Shown in pieces: positions 47,961-57,203 of a stretch of 64,000 bases of DNA (the stretch's first letter is position 1; each line of letters starts with the position of its first letter). The stretch covers positions 2,046,001-2,110,000 of the forward strand of contig NZ_CP103371.1 of the NCBI RefSeq assembly GCF_024802625.1, given 5' to 3'. The notes under the pieces are model-generated. The model was not told the DNA's origin. It saw only the letters and a list, made by a program, of their open reading frames with translations, and did no database searches. The translations under genes were made by a program, and so were the position numbers. The stretch comes from Massilia sp. H6. Lineage in GTDB: Bacteria > Pseudomonadota > Gammaproteobacteria > Burkholderiales > Burkholderiaceae_D.

Positions 47961-49931
47961 TTAAATCCGGAACGGTACGAACTTCTTGATCAGGCTCGGA
48001 CGCGGCTTGTCGGCCACGTCGGCCACCAGCGGCGGCTCCAGGTCGGGCGCGGTCGGCACGTATTCGGCGACGATGGCCTTGACCATCGACTCGATCGTGC
48101 CGCGCTCGTGGGTTTCGCAGGCCATCATCAGGCAGGTAATGCAGGTCTCGAGCACGCTCGGGCGCAGCGCGCTTTCCTTCATCCGCATGATGCGCGGATG
48201 CTCGCTGGGGAAGACGGTGCCGTCGGTAAGCAGTTCTTCGTGCAGCTTCTCGCCCGGGAACAGGCCGACGAACTGGACTTCGATGTCGCCACGCGGATTC
48301 TGGAGGCTGCGTTCGGTAAGGCCGGACATGGCGATCATGGTGCGTGCCAGATCGACGATCTTGACCGGCTCACCCATGTCGAGCACGAATACGTCGCCGC
48401 CCTTGGCCATGGCGCCTGCCTGGATCACCAGTTGCGCCGCTTCGGCGATGAGCATGAAGTAGCGCGACACCTCGGGATGGGTGATGGTCAGCGGTCCGCC
48501 ACGTGTGATCTGGCGCTGGAATAGCGGGATCACCGAACCGGACGAACCGAGCACGTTGCCGAACCGCACCATGCAGAAAGTGGTATGGGCGCCGTGGCGG
48601 ACGGCCGCGGCCTGGAAAATCAGTTCCGCGATGCGCTTGCTGGCGCCCATGATGTTGGTTGGACGCACCGCCTTGTCGCTGGAAATCAGAACGCAGGTCT
48701 GTACCCGGTGTTTGGCGGCAGCACTCGCCACGACCTGGGCGCCCACGACATTGTTGCGCAGGCCTTCGACGATATTGGTCTCGACCAGTGGAACGTGCTT
48801 GTATGCAGCCGCATGGTAAATCGTGTTGATCTTTCCCTCTTGCAATATCCGTTCTATCAGGTCGCTATTGCAGACCGATCCCAGGTGCGCATGGATGGTG
48901 AGCGCAGGGAAGCGCGTGGTCAGTTCTTGGCGCACTGTGTAGAGCGCGTATTCGGAATGGTCGAGCAGGTGCAGTTCGCCGGGGGTGAGCGTGACGATCT
49001 GGCGGCACAGCTCACCGCCGATGGAGCCACCGGCGCCAGTCACGAGTACGTTCTTACCGCGCACGCATCGGGCGAACAGATCGAGCCGGGGCGGCACCGG
49101 TGGCCGGCCGAGCAGGTCTTCGAACTTGAGCTCACGAATCGCGCCGCTTGCCGGTGGGCGGTCGTCGGACAGGTCGACCACGCGGCTCAGGATCTTGGTG
49201 GGTACGCCGCCCTGGCCGAGACGCTGCGTGATATCGCGCAGCCGTTCGGCGGACACCGAGGGCAGGGCGATGACGATGGTGCGGATGCTTTGCGCAGCCA
49301 CGATTTCGGCCAGGCGCGCTGTATTAAACACGCGCAGGCCGGCGATAGTGCGTTCGTTGAGGGCGCGCTTGTCGTCGAAAAAACAGACCGGGCGATATTC
49401 ATCGCTGTGGCGCATCGCCTGTACTAACCGGGCACCGGCATCTCCGGCACCATAGACAGCGACCGCATCGGATTTGCTGCTGCGTCCATCACGGACCCGC
49501 AGCAAATTACGCAGGCCAATGCGCGATGTGACGACGTAGGAGAAAACCACAAACCAGTAAATGGCGAGCGCGCTGCGCGGAAACCGTGGCTCGTCCACTA
49601 AAATTAATACGACGTATACACATAATATGGCGAATGCGAGCGCGGCGCCCGTCAAGCTCAGTAGCCGCTGATCGATAAATCGGATGACGGCGCGATAAAG
49701 ATTGGAGATGGAGAATGCCGCAATGGTAACGACTGCGACCAGTACATACGATGCCGGTCCATAATTCATTGCAAGTTGCAAGTCTCCCCCGCGTAATATC
49801 ATGGCGATTAGAAAACATGCTGGCAATGCCAATAGGTCGGCTGTGACCATCAGGGCAATTTTACTGGTGCGGCTCATCGACACCATTCGGGTGCGCAGCT
49901 GGCTGAAAAGATCTGAGCTTGAATTCGACAT
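47961..49931 (-). CDS. wbpM: WbpM/CapD-like UDP-GlcNAc C4,6-dehydratase
   Basis: Membrane-anchored nucleotide-sugar dehydratase making UDP-4-keto-6-deoxy-sugars for QuiNAc, FucNAc or bacillosamine. The 656 residues have four N-terminal membrane segments (about 25-145), a first Rossmann-like domain (AVAVYGAGDAGARLV, about 160-270) and the catalytic SDR domain (NVLVTGAGGSIGGELCRQ, about 300). The active-site segment SSDKAVRPTNIMGASKR has methionine where SDRs have tyrosine, as in WbpM/PglF. The start ATG at 49929-49931 is the first gene of the minus operon. Confidence 0.94.
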   Translation of the reverse strand: MSNSSSDLFSQLRTRMVSMSRTSKIALMVTADLLALPACFLIAMILRGGDLQLAMNYGPASYVLVAVVTIAAFSISNLYRAVIRFIDQRLLSLTGAALAFAILCVYVVLILVDEPRFPRSALAIYWFVVFSYVVTSRIGLRNLLRVRDGRSSKSDAVAVYGAGDAGARLVQAMRHSDEYRPVCFFDDKRALNERTIAGLRVFNTARLAEIVAAQSIRTIVIALPSVSAERLRDITQRLGQGGVPTKILSRVVDLSDDRPPASGAIRELKFEDLLGRPPVPPRLDLFARCVRGKNVLVTGAGGSIGGELCRQIVTLTPGELHLLDHSEYALYTVRQELTTRFPALTIHAHLGSVCNSDLIERILQEGKINTIYHAAAYKHVPLVETNIVEGLRNNVVGAQVVASAAAKHRVQTCVLISSDKAVRPTNIMGASKRIAELIFQAAAVRHGAHTTFCMVRFGNVLGSSGSVIPLFQRQITRGGPLTITHPEVSRYFMLIAEAAQLVIQAGAMAKGGDVFVLDMGEPVKIVDLARTMIAMSGLTERSLQNPRGDIEVQFVGLFPGEKLHEELLTDGTVFPSEHPRIMRMKESALRPSVLETCITCLMMACETHERGTIESMVKAIVAEYVPTAPDLEPPLVADVADKPRPSLIKKFVPFRI

Positions 49932-50609
49932 GGCGATCCGCTGGTTATTAATAAAGAGAATAAATTGATGCGTGAATCTGCTTGCTGGGGGAAACGATAG
50001 AAGTCGATGAGTGCCGCCTTGAATGCACGTTTATGTATAAATCCGAGGTTTATCCCTGGCTGAGCATTTCGTAAATTTTGTAAATTTATTATCTGGCGTA
50101 CACTACGTGCGGTGTTTGACTTCACTCAACGGCAAAGAGTGAATTAAAAGAAAACACCTGTAATTTCGAATAAGAAATGGAAATCGGAAATAAATCGCTA
50201 ATTCCATTACCAATGGTTATTGATGGGTAGTCGACGATGCTAAGATTGCAGAATCGTTGGGGGGAATTAAGACAAGCAAAAAATTGCGACTGGCCGGTCG
50301 CGGCGTTGGCGTGCCTGAGGCGGCGAGACCCGCTCGATAAGGGCGTCGAAGCTCGATTGGCGTCGCAGTGGTGAAGACAGTACGCACGGGTGCCGGACTA
50401 CCGCGGTGGGTACGAACCACGAACGCGCAACTTCATGCGCCTGGCATAGCCTGCGCGAGGCTCGTGCTGGTACATTCCTCAAAGTAATAGAGCGTCTAAT
50501 ACAAATGATCATCGAGGGAGGCCCTCCGTTATCAACACCCCGACAAAGGCGGCTCTAGCGCCTGCCTCTGCCGGCCCGCGGGCCCGGACCACCTGCGCTC
50601 CCGCGCCGG
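49932..50609. other. Leader and promoter region of the 11-gene minus operon
   Basis: The 678 bases are AT-rich from about 49950 to 50250, in contrast to the flanks, as expected for a promoter. A hairpin CCATT-ACC-AATGG lies near 50204-50216. No single -35/-10 pair stands out by eye, and the JUMPstart/ops motif GGCGGTAGC is not present. From about 50260 to 50520 the sequence is GC-rich, with short frames of no recognisable family. Confidence 0.45.
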
Positions 50610-51168
50610 GTGTGATTACCACGTCCAGCGACGCGATCCAGTATTACGAACGCGCGCCAGAACTACAACATCCTCGGCGCCGGCTACGGTTCGCCGGTCG
50701 GCACCGACGGTATCTGCCAGGTCAACGGCCCGAATCCACGCCTGGAAGCACTCCTGGCCAAGAACCTCGACCCGTCCTGGGCGTGGTATGCCGGGCGCCG
50801 TTCGATAGTGGGCGGGAACCTGTTCTACTCGGACATCATTGGTTATCCGAAGACCGGCGGGGCAGGCCAGGACACGGTGCAGCTACTCGATCCACGCAAC
50901 AACCCCGCGCCGGCACCGAACGCAAATAGCCAGGGTCTGTCGACCATCAACGGCGTGCTGATGCCGGTCGCTCGAATCACATGGCGCACCGGTCACCGTG
51001 CTGGCATCCGATGCCCGCTACAACTTGCGCGAGAACCTCGTGCCGTCGTTTGACGCGACCAACATCACCAATGTCAAGCGCGCCTACTATCGCTACAGCG
51101 AGCACGAGCAGCAGAAGCTGCACGTGGCCGGCCGCACCTTTTACGTGAACCTGAAATACCGCTACTGA
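50610..51168 (+). pseudogene. Remnant of a TonB-dependent receptor (C-terminal part)
   Basis: Three plus-strand frames must be joined to read this. First is ITTSSDAIQYYE near 50610-50650. The frame of about 50660-50985 then reads NYNILGAGYGSPVGTDG, NLDPSWAWYAGRRS and GGNLFYSDIIGYPKTG. After a further frameshift it reads VLASDARYNLRENLV, FDATNITNVKRAYYRYSE and AGRTFYVNLKYRY, then TGA at 51166-51168. The last segment is a typical TonB-receptor C-terminal strand ending in an aromatic residue. The N-terminal plug and most of the barrel are missing. Confidence 0.8.
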
Positions 51169-51419
51169 TCAACGACCAGATTCGCTTGCTGGCGAGCTTT
51201 CCGGGATTGCCATGCGCCTTGTAGGATCGCACCTATCGCGCAGTGTGAGCTAGCTAACGGTCGGTTTGCCAAGTCATCGTTATCATGAAGCTGTGTGAGT
51301 GAGGGGCTGCGCGGCACGTGCGGCGCCAACAGCTCTGCAGGTTAGCCGGTCGCCTCGAGGACCGGCACCAGATCCGGGCCGGCGCGCAGGCGAGGCCCTA
51401 GACAATAGCGGAGGTTGCC

Positions 51420-51581
51420 ATGTTCGAGATCAAGTATCCGCCCAAGCACCTGGTACGTGAATACCTCGAGCGCCGCTCGCGCGATACCGCACCGCCGCCA
51501 ACGCCGGAAGAAATTCGGCGCCAGCTCGGATGGGGCATGTTGATGCCGTCCGATCTCGAACTGGCCAACAACCGCTCTTAG
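51420..51581 (+). CDS. Small protein of unknown function, 53 residues
   Basis: ATG at 51420 preceded by GGAGG (51410-51414, 5-base spacer) and ending TAG at 51579-51581. The product begins MFEIKYPPKHLVREYLERRS and continues with a proline-rich turn (DTAPPPTPEEIRRQLGWGM), without membrane segment or signal peptide. The strong ribosome-binding site and amphipathic composition argue for a real gene. No family is recognised. It lies 251 bases after the receptor remnant, in a gap where I see nothing else, and 75 bases before the next small gene. Confidence 0.6.
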   Translation: MFEIKYPPKHLVREYLERRSRDTAPPPTPEEIRRQLGWGMLMPSDLELANNRS

Positions 51582-51656
51582 CACCGTTTTTATTCCCATA
51601 CCGCGCCAGGACGGCGTGGCCAGCACCAGAAAATGGTGTTCAACCAGGAGACGTTC

Positions 51657-51830
51657 ATGACCCACAAAATTGGCAGCAAACACGAAGCACAACACCGCGG
51701 CAAGCAGGAACGCCTGGAAATTCGCCGCATGAATATCGCGCGCGAAGCCGTCAAAATGGCAGAAGCCCGCGGCAAGTACCGTAACCAGGTCAAGGGTCGT
51801 CCGCAAATGGACCTGTCGGCTTCGGCCTGA
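51657..51830 (+). CDS. Small highly basic protein, 57 residues
   Basis: ATG at 51657 with AGGAG 5-6 bases upstream, product beginning MTHKIGSKHEAQHRGKQERL. It is rich in K, R, H and E, helical and without a membrane segment, so a nucleic-acid or ribosome-associated role is conceivable but not shown. An in-frame ATG at 51633 would add eight residues but lacks a ribosome-binding site. A strong terminator follows 20 bases after the stop. Confidence 0.65.
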   Translation: MTHKIGSKHEAQHRGKQERLEIRRMNIAREAVKMAEARGKYRNQVKGRPQMDLSASA

Positions 51831-51850
51831 TTTGCTCCTTGCCCTGCCAG

Positions 51851-51878
51851 CCCGCCCCTGAAAAGGCGGGTTTTTTTT
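51851..51878 (+). terminator. Intrinsic terminator after the small basic-protein gene
   Basis: CCCGCC (51851-51856) and GGCGGG (51865-51870) form a stem followed by eight T (51871-51878), a textbook terminator. Confidence 0.9.
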
Positions 51879-52023
51879 CGTCCATGCACCTGGCCGGCGC
51901 GCCATTGGCCGAATCGCACGCCGTTCGCCGACCCGGCACCGCCGTTGACCGATAAGCGCTTTCCCCGCCAGCTCCGGCTGCGGTATCGTGTGTCCATTCC
52001 GATTACACACGAGGAGCCGCATC

Positions 52024-52401
52024 ATGAACAACCAACAGTCTTATCGCTGGCGCAAACAGGTGGTTGGGGGCCTGCTCCTGATCGCTGTCGGCGCGCTCTT
52101 CCTGCTCGACCGTCTTTACTATATCGACGCCGGACCCATATGGCATTACTGGCCGCTGCTGCTGGTTGCAATCGGCATCAACCAGAGCATCGGTTCCCCG
52201 AGCGCGCGCGAATTCGGCAACGGTCTCTGGACCGTCTTCATCGGGCTGTGGCTGTTTGCCTGTCTCGAGCACCTGGCCGGGCTTACCTTCCGCAACAGCT
52301 GGCCGTTATTCATCCTGGCCTGGGGTGTCAAGATGGTGGCCGAACCGTTCGTCACACGGCGCCTTGCACATCACCATCCGGAGAACCAGCATGCAAAATA
52401 A
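52024..52401 (+). CDS. DUF5668/LiaI-like membrane protein
   Basis: A 125-residue membrane protein with four hydrophobic segments, including QVVGGLLLIAVGALFLLDRL and WHYWPLLLVAIGI, the repeated unit of the DUF5668 (LiaI/LiaF N-terminal) module. The start ATG at 52024 has GAGGAG upstream. It overlaps the following LiaF-like gene by 11 bases and begins a four-gene operon with a LytS/LytTR pair. Function is unknown; homologous modules report cell-envelope stress. Confidence 0.82.
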   Translation: MNNQQSYRWRKQVVGGLLLIAVGALFLLDRLYYIDAGPIWHYWPLLLVAIGINQSIGSPSAREFGNGLWTVFIGLWLFACLEHLAGLTFRNSWPLFILAWGVKMVAEPFVTRRLAHHHPENQHAK

Positions 52402-53104
52402 ACTGCGCGCGAAAGGCGTGACCAGCCAGGTAGTACTCGGCCTGCTGGTGATCCTGGTGGGCTTGCTGTTTTTGCTCGATAACCTCGATATCATCGACAC
52501 CCGTAGCGCCATATCGTTCTGGCCGATGTTGTTCCTGATCGTCGGCACCGTCAAGCTGTGCGACACCCAGACCCTTGGCGGGCAGCTGACGGGAACAGGC
52601 TTGATCGCACTAGGCGTGATCCTGATGCTGGACCGGATGAACATCATCGACTTCAACTGGCGCGTGCTGTGGCCGCTGTTATTCATCGGCTTTGGCGTCT
52701 ATACGCTGTTCAAGGCACACATCGGGCGCCGCCAGCTATCGCTGGCCGAGGTCAAGGACCAGACCGACGCCGGCGGGGAAAGCGTGGTGGACGTCACCGC
52801 CATCCTGGGCGCCTTCGAGCGGCGGGTCGTCACGCCGAACTTTCGCGGCGGCGAAATTACCGCAGTGATGGGAGGCTGCGCTCTCGACCTGCGCCATTCG
52901 TCGATCCAGGGTGAGGCGGTAGTCAATGTGTTTGCTGTCTGGGGCGGCGTTACTCTGAAGGTTCCGCCCGACTGGACAGTGATCCTGGACGGCACGCCGA
53001 TCATGGGGGGCTTCGAGGAAAAGACCATCGCGCCACCCGACAACAGCAAGCGCCTGCTGGTGCGCGGCTACGCCATCATGGGCGGCGTGGAAGTACGCAA
53101 CTGA
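52391..53104 (+). CDS. LiaF-like membrane protein (DUF5668 + DUF2154-like)
   Basis: A 237-residue protein. Four membrane segments (about 12-115, e.g. VVLGLLVILVGLLFLLDNL) are followed by a cytoplasmic or periplasmic beta-rich domain (about 145-237) with repeating GG turns (ILGAFERRV, AVMGGCALDLRHSSI, GVTLKVPPDWTV, PIMGGFEEKT), as in the cell-wall-active-antibiotic response domain of LiaF. In Firmicutes LiaF inhibits a LiaS-type kinase. Here the next genes encode a LytS-type kinase and its regulator, so control of that kinase is a reasonable inference. Confidence 0.85.
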   Translation: MQNKLRAKGVTSQVVLGLLVILVGLLFLLDNLDIIDTRSAISFWPMLFLIVGTVKLCDTQTLGGQLTGTGLIALGVILMLDRMNIIDFNWRVLWPLLFIGFGVYTLFKAHIGRRQLSLAEVKDQTDAGGESVVDVTAILGAFERRVVTPNFRGGEITAVMGGCALDLRHSSIQGEAVVNVFAVWGGVTLKVPPDWTVILDGTPIMGGFEEKTIAPPDNSKRLLVRGYAIMGGVEVRN

Positions 53105-53117
53105 CGGTGCGCATGCG

Positions 53118-54191
53118 ATGAACGGTACATCCTGGGCCCGGCGCAGCGTCGCGCTTTACCTGCTGGCCTGGCTGATGCTGGGTCTGCTGCTGGCCGGCCT
53201 GGTCAACGCCGGCACCGGCGTAGCACCCGGCCCCAGCCTGGCCTTTGCCCTGCCGCTGACGCTGCTGTATGCGGTCGCCTGCGGTTTTTCCGCCTACTAC
53301 CTGTGTCGCGCTTATCCACTGACCCAGCGCAGGCTGGGTGCGGTGTTGTCGGTCTTTTTCTTCAGTGCCTCTACAGCCGCCGTGTTGTGGTGCGTCGCGG
53401 CCAGTGCCTGGGCATCGCTGTGCAACTTGGTGCTGGCCGACGCGGTGCGGTTCGAGCGTCCCCTGGTCGCAATCATGTTCTGCCTGGGCGTGTTGCTGTA
53501 CTCGATGACGGCGGTGGCCCACTACCTGGCGCTGGAATTCGAACGGGCGCGCAGCGCCGAGAACCGCGAGCTGGAATCGCGCCTGCTGGCGCAGGATGCC
53601 GAACTGCGCATGCTGCGCACCCAGATCGACCCGCACTTTCTGTTCAACAGCCTGAACTCGATCAGCGCGCTTACCAGCATCGATGCCGGCCGGGCGCGCG
53701 ACATGACCTTGCAGCTGGCCGGCTTCTTTCGCCAGACGCTCGGTCTGGAGGCTCACCGCAAGGTCGCCTTGCATCAGGAACTGGCGCTGCTCGAACGCTT
53801 CCTGGCGATCGAGCAGGTGCGCTTCGGTCCACGGTTGCGCTTTGAGTGCCGGGTTGGCGAGGGCGCCAGCGACTGCATGCTGCCGCCCATGCTGCTGCAG
53901 CCGCTGGTGGAGAATGCGGTCAAACACGGGATTGGCCAACGGCTCGAGGGCGGCAGCATCGCACTCAGTGCCGAACGTACCGGTTCGCTGCTGCGCATCC
54001 GGATCGAAAACGACGCCGATCCGTGCCCGGCCGGTTCACCCGTCGCCGGCGATGGAATCGGCCTGGTCAATGTACGCCAGCGGCTGGCGGCGGCCTATGG
54101 CAAGGAAGCTGCCCTGCACTGGACTGGCGAAGACGGCAAGTTCATCGTAGTGCTGGTACTGCCCGCACAGGACCAAATAAACGAACCATGA
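53118..54191 (+). CDS. LytS/YehU-type sensor histidine kinase
   Basis: Membrane histidine kinase of 357 residues. Four or five hydrophobic segments (about 10-140) precede a coiled coil (about 145-165) and the His_kinase domain, with the phospho-acceptor H173 in RTQIDPHFLFNSLNSI. The N box is in LLQPLVENAVKHGI and the G box in GDGIGLVNVRQRL. It lacks any separate sensor domain, so it may sense through its membrane part or through the LiaF-like partner. The LytTR regulator starts 10 bases after its stop. Confidence 0.92.
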   Translation: MNGTSWARRSVALYLLAWLMLGLLLAGLVNAGTGVAPGPSLAFALPLTLLYAVACGFSAYYLCRAYPLTQRRLGAVLSVFFFSASTAAVLWCVAASAWASLCNLVLADAVRFERPLVAIMFCLGVLLYSMTAVAHYLALEFERARSAENRELESRLLAQDAELRMLRTQIDPHFLFNSLNSISALTSIDAGRARDMTLQLAGFFRQTLGLEAHRKVALHQELALLERFLAIEQVRFGPRLRFECRVGEGASDCMLPPMLLQPLVENAVKHGIGQRLEGGSIALSAERTGSLLRIRIENDADPCPAGSPVAGDGIGLVNVRQRLAAAYGKEAALHWTGEDGKFIVVLVLPAQDQINEP

Positions 54192-54201
54192 AGAGGAACC
54201 G

Positions 54202-54930
54202 ATGCGCGTACTGATCGTCGACGATGAACACCTGGCCCGCGCACTGTTGCGCGAGTTTCTCGGGGCCCATCCCGAGCTCGAGATTGTCGGCGAATGCGCC
54301 AACGGTTTCGAGGCCGTCAAGGCCATCGCCGAACTCGATCCCGAGCTCGTGTTCCTGGATATCCAGATGCCCAAGCTCGACGGCTTCGAAGTGGTCGAAC
54401 TGGCCGGTAGCAAGCCGCACTACATTTTTGCCACCGCTTATGACGGGTTCGCGCTGCGCGCCTTCGAGGTGCATGCGATCGATTACCTGCTCAAGCCCTT
54501 CAGTCGCGAGCGGCTCGCCCAGGCGTTGGGCCATGCGCGCAGCCGCGCCCGTCCGCAGGCGCAGATCGCGCACCTGGTGGCCGAAGCGGCCCAGCGCCAC
54601 GGCTATCTGGAGCGTGTGCTGATCAAGGATGGACCGCGCGTGCATGTGGTGCCGGCAGCCAGTATCGACTACATCGAGGCGCAGGACGATTACGTCCAGA
54701 TCAGCGCGGCCGGCAAGTCCTGGCTAAAAAATCAGCGCATGTCCGCACTCGAGACGCAGCTCGATCCGCAGATGTTCATCCGCATCCACCGCTCGTACAT
54801 CGTCAACGTCGGTTCGATCGCACGCATCGAACCTAGCAGCAAGGACAATTACTGCGCGGTGCTGAAAGAAGGCGTCACACTGCCGATCAGCCGCAGCGGC
54901 TACCAGAAGGTTCGCGAACTGATGCGCTAG
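54202..54930 (+). CDS. LytTR-family response regulator
   Basis: A 242-residue AlgR/LytR-type transcription factor. The receiver (1-120) has the acidic pair D8/D9 and the phospho-acceptor aspartate in LVFLDIQMPKLDGF (about residue 53), with lysine in DYLLKPFSRERL. The LytTR DNA-binding domain (about 138-240) has IDYIEAQDDYVQI, MFIRIHRSYIVNV and the end VTLPISRSGYQKV. It is paired with the LytS-type kinase. Its stop overlaps that of the convergent helicase gene by 4 bases. Confidence 0.93.
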   Translation: MRVLIVDDEHLARALLREFLGAHPELEIVGECANGFEAVKAIAELDPELVFLDIQMPKLDGFEVVELAGSKPHYIFATAYDGFALRAFEVHAIDYLLKPFSRERLAQALGHARSRARPQAQIAHLVAEAAQRHGYLERVLIKDGPRVHVVPAASIDYIEAQDDYVQISAAGKSWLKNQRMSALETQLDPQMFIRIHRSYIVNVGSIARIEPSSKDNYCAVLKEGVTLPISRSGYQKVRELMR

Positions 54931-57203
54931 GCCTGCAAGCAGGAAGGGCCATCGATGTCCCACCATGCCGGCAGCAGCGCGCGCACATCCGGCTTGCCGA
55001 AACGGTCATCGATCAGCCAGACCACCCCATGGTCCTGTTCGGTGCGGATCACGCGCCCGGCCGCCTGCACCACTTTCTGCATGCCGGGGTAGAGGTAGGT
55101 ATAGTCGTAGCCGGAGCCGAACATCGTCCCCATCCGCTGGCGCAGTTGCTCGTTTACCGGGTTCACCTGCGGCAGGCCGAGCGTGGCCACGAAGGCACCG
55201 ATCAAACGCGTGCCAGGCAAGTCGATGCCTTCGCCGAACGACCCGCCCAGTACTGCGAAGCCGACCCCGCGCCCCTCCAGCGTGAAGCGATCGAGGAAGC
55301 CGGCGCGTTCGGGCTCGCTCATGCGCCGCTCCTGGCGCCAGGCTGGCACACCCGGATGGCGCAGCGCGAGCTGCGTCAGCACTCCTTCCAGGTAGTCGAA
55401 GCTGCTGAAGAAGGCCAGGTAGTTGCCCGGCCTGGATGCGTACTGGCGCGCCACCAGGTCGGCGATCGGGGCGAGCGAGGCGGCGCGGTGCTGGTAGCGC
55501 GTCGAGATGCCGCCGGCAACGCGCACCTCCAGCTGGCAGGCGCGAAAGGGCGAGGCAACATCGGCCCAGGCGGTATTCGCAGGCATGCCGAGCAGGTCGC
55601 AGAAATAATGCCAGGGACTGAGCGTCGCCGAAAACAGCGTGATCGAATGCGCCAACGCGAAACGCGGTTTCAGGAAGGGCGCCGGCACCACGTTGCGAAT
55701 GCAGATCATCGAGTCGCGGGTGCCCGAGCGTGCCAGGTCGCACAGCGAATGCTCGCCGAAGGATTCTGCCAATCGCAGGAAACCCAGCGCGTCGAAATGG
55801 AAACGCTGCAGCTCGGGGTCGAGCGGTGCGGGCGCCTCGGCCAGGAAATCGTTGATGGCGCTGGTCGCGTTGTGCAGCGCGTCGATCAGCTTGGGAGGCA
55901 CTTCGCCCAGCACCTGGTAGGGGGCCGGGGCCTGCTTGTCGACGCCGGTCCAGGCGCGTCCGACGCGCTCCAGCGCCTTTTTCACGATCTCGGGAGCGTG
56001 CGCACGCGCAGCGCGCAAGCTGGCGCGATCCAGCTCGGCACTGTACATCGAGCGCGTACGCGACACCATGTTGTGGGCTTCATCGACCAGCACGCTGGTA
56101 CGCCAGCCGTTGTTCAGGGCAAGCGCGTACAGCATCGCGCCGCCGTCGAAATAATAGTTGTAGTCGCCTACCACCACGTCGGCCCAGCGCGCCATTTCGC
56201 TGCCCAGGTAATAGGGACAGACATCGTGCGCCAGCGCCACGCTGCGCAGCGCCTCGCGGTCGAGCAGCGCAAGCTGTGCGGCGCTAGTACGGGCAGCCGG
56301 CAGGCGGTCATAGAAACCCTTCGCGAGCGGGCAGGCGTCGCCGTGGCAAGCCTTGTCGGGATGCTCGCAAGCCTTGTCGCGCGCGGTCAGTTCCAGGACG
56401 CGCAGCGCAACTCCTGTCGCGCGCGTGAGGCTGGCGGTGGCATCGAGCGCAAGCCGCCGACCCGGCGTTTTCGCGGCCAGGAACAACACCTTGTCGAGGC
56501 GGTGCAGCGGCATCGCCTTCAGTGCCGGGAACAGGCTGCCGATCGTCTTGCCAATGCCGGTCGGCGCCTGGGCCAGCAGGCAGCGGCCACTGGTGTTGGC
56601 GCGATAGACGTTCTCTGCCAGCTCGCGCTGTCCGGGCCGGAAATGCGCGTGCGGGAAGGGCATCGCGGCCAGGCCGGCGTCGCGCGCCACCCGGTGCGCC
56701 GCTTCCATGGCAGCCCAGCGCGAGAACGCTTCGCACAACTGCGCGAACAGCGCGGCCAGGTCGGTCGCCGCCTGCGTCTCGCGCAGGACGGTTTCGTGGC
56801 CGCTGCCGATGTCGTAGTAGACCAGCGCCAGGTGTATCTGCGCCAGGCCCTGCTGCTGGCACAGCAGGTGGCCGTAGACCCGTAGCTGGGCCCAGTGCAG
56901 GTGGCGGTGGTTGTCGGGGATGGCGCTGAATTTGCCACGGTGGGTCTTGATTTCTTCGATCAGGTTCTGGTCCGGATCGTAGCCGTCGGCACGGCCGCGC
57001 ACGTGCAGGTTGCCCCAGTCGCCGCACAGCGATACTTCGGCTCGGTAGCTGCCGCCGCGCCGGCCTTGCACGACCGTGTGCCCTGCGATGCCCTCCTGGG
57101 CGGTGGGCGAAGGCGTAAAGCGCAGGTCGAGGTCGCCCGCCTTGGCGGTAAATTCGCATAGCGCCCGCACCGCCACGCTGTATTTCAGGCCAAGGTCGCT
57201 CAA
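54927..57203 (-). CDS. PD-(D/E)XK nuclease - XPD/DinG-like Fe-S helicase fusion
   Basis: A 758-residue DNA repair enzyme. The N-terminal 150 residues resemble a Cas4-like PD-(D/E)XK nuclease (HVRGRADGYD supplies the Asp, LIEEIKTHRG the E-x-K). The superfamily 2 helicase follows: Walker A QAPTGIGKTIGSLFPAL (about 217), four Fe-S-type cysteines (ACEHPDKACHGDACPLA and VCPYYLG), VLVDEAHNM (about 374), and a C-terminal QAAGRVIRTEQD. The start is the TTG at 57201-57203, overlapping the FAN1 stop as TTGA. A longer upstream frame carries no homology. The homologous pair occurs in Pseudomonas. Confidence 0.85.
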   Translation of the reverse strand: MSDLGLKYSVAVRALCEFTAKAGDLDLRFTPSPTAQEGIAGHTVVQGRRGGSYRAEVSLCGDWGNLHVRGRADGYDPDQNLIEEIKTHRGKFSAIPDNHRHLHWAQLRVYGHLLCQQQGLAQIHLALVYYDIGSGHETVLRETQAATDLAALFAQLCEAFSRWAAMEAAHRVARDAGLAAMPFPHAHFRPGQRELAENVYRANTSGRCLLAQAPTGIGKTIGSLFPALKAMPLHRLDKVLFLAAKTPGRRLALDATASLTRATGVALRVLELTARDKACEHPDKACHGDACPLAKGFYDRLPAARTSAAQLALLDREALRSVALAHDVCPYYLGSEMARWADVVVGDYNYYFDGGAMLYALALNNGWRTSVLVDEAHNMVSRTRSMYSAELDRASLRAARAHAPEIVKKALERVGRAWTGVDKQAPAPYQVLGEVPPKLIDALHNATSAINDFLAEAPAPLDPELQRFHFDALGFLRLAESFGEHSLCDLARSGTRDSMICIRNVVPAPFLKPRFALAHSITLFSATLSPWHYFCDLLGMPANTAWADVASPFRACQLEVRVAGGISTRYQHRAASLAPIADLVARQYASRPGNYLAFFSSFDYLEGVLTQLALRHPGVPAWRQERRMSEPERAGFLDRFTLEGRGVGFAVLGGSFGEGIDLPGTRLIGAFVATLGLPQVNPVNEQLRQRMGTMFGSGYDYTYLYPGMQKVVQAAGRVIRTEQDHGVVWLIDDRFGKPDVRALLPAWWDIDGPSCLQA

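Noticed and set aside
50260..50520. Short minus-strand frames before the TonB receptor remnant
   Set aside because: No ribosome-binding site, no recognisable family and Arg-rich composition as in shadow frames.
55029..56885. Plus-strand open frame of 618 codons antisense to the helicase gene
   Set aside because: The minus-strand frame carries all helicase motifs and the TTGA coupling; the plus frame has none.
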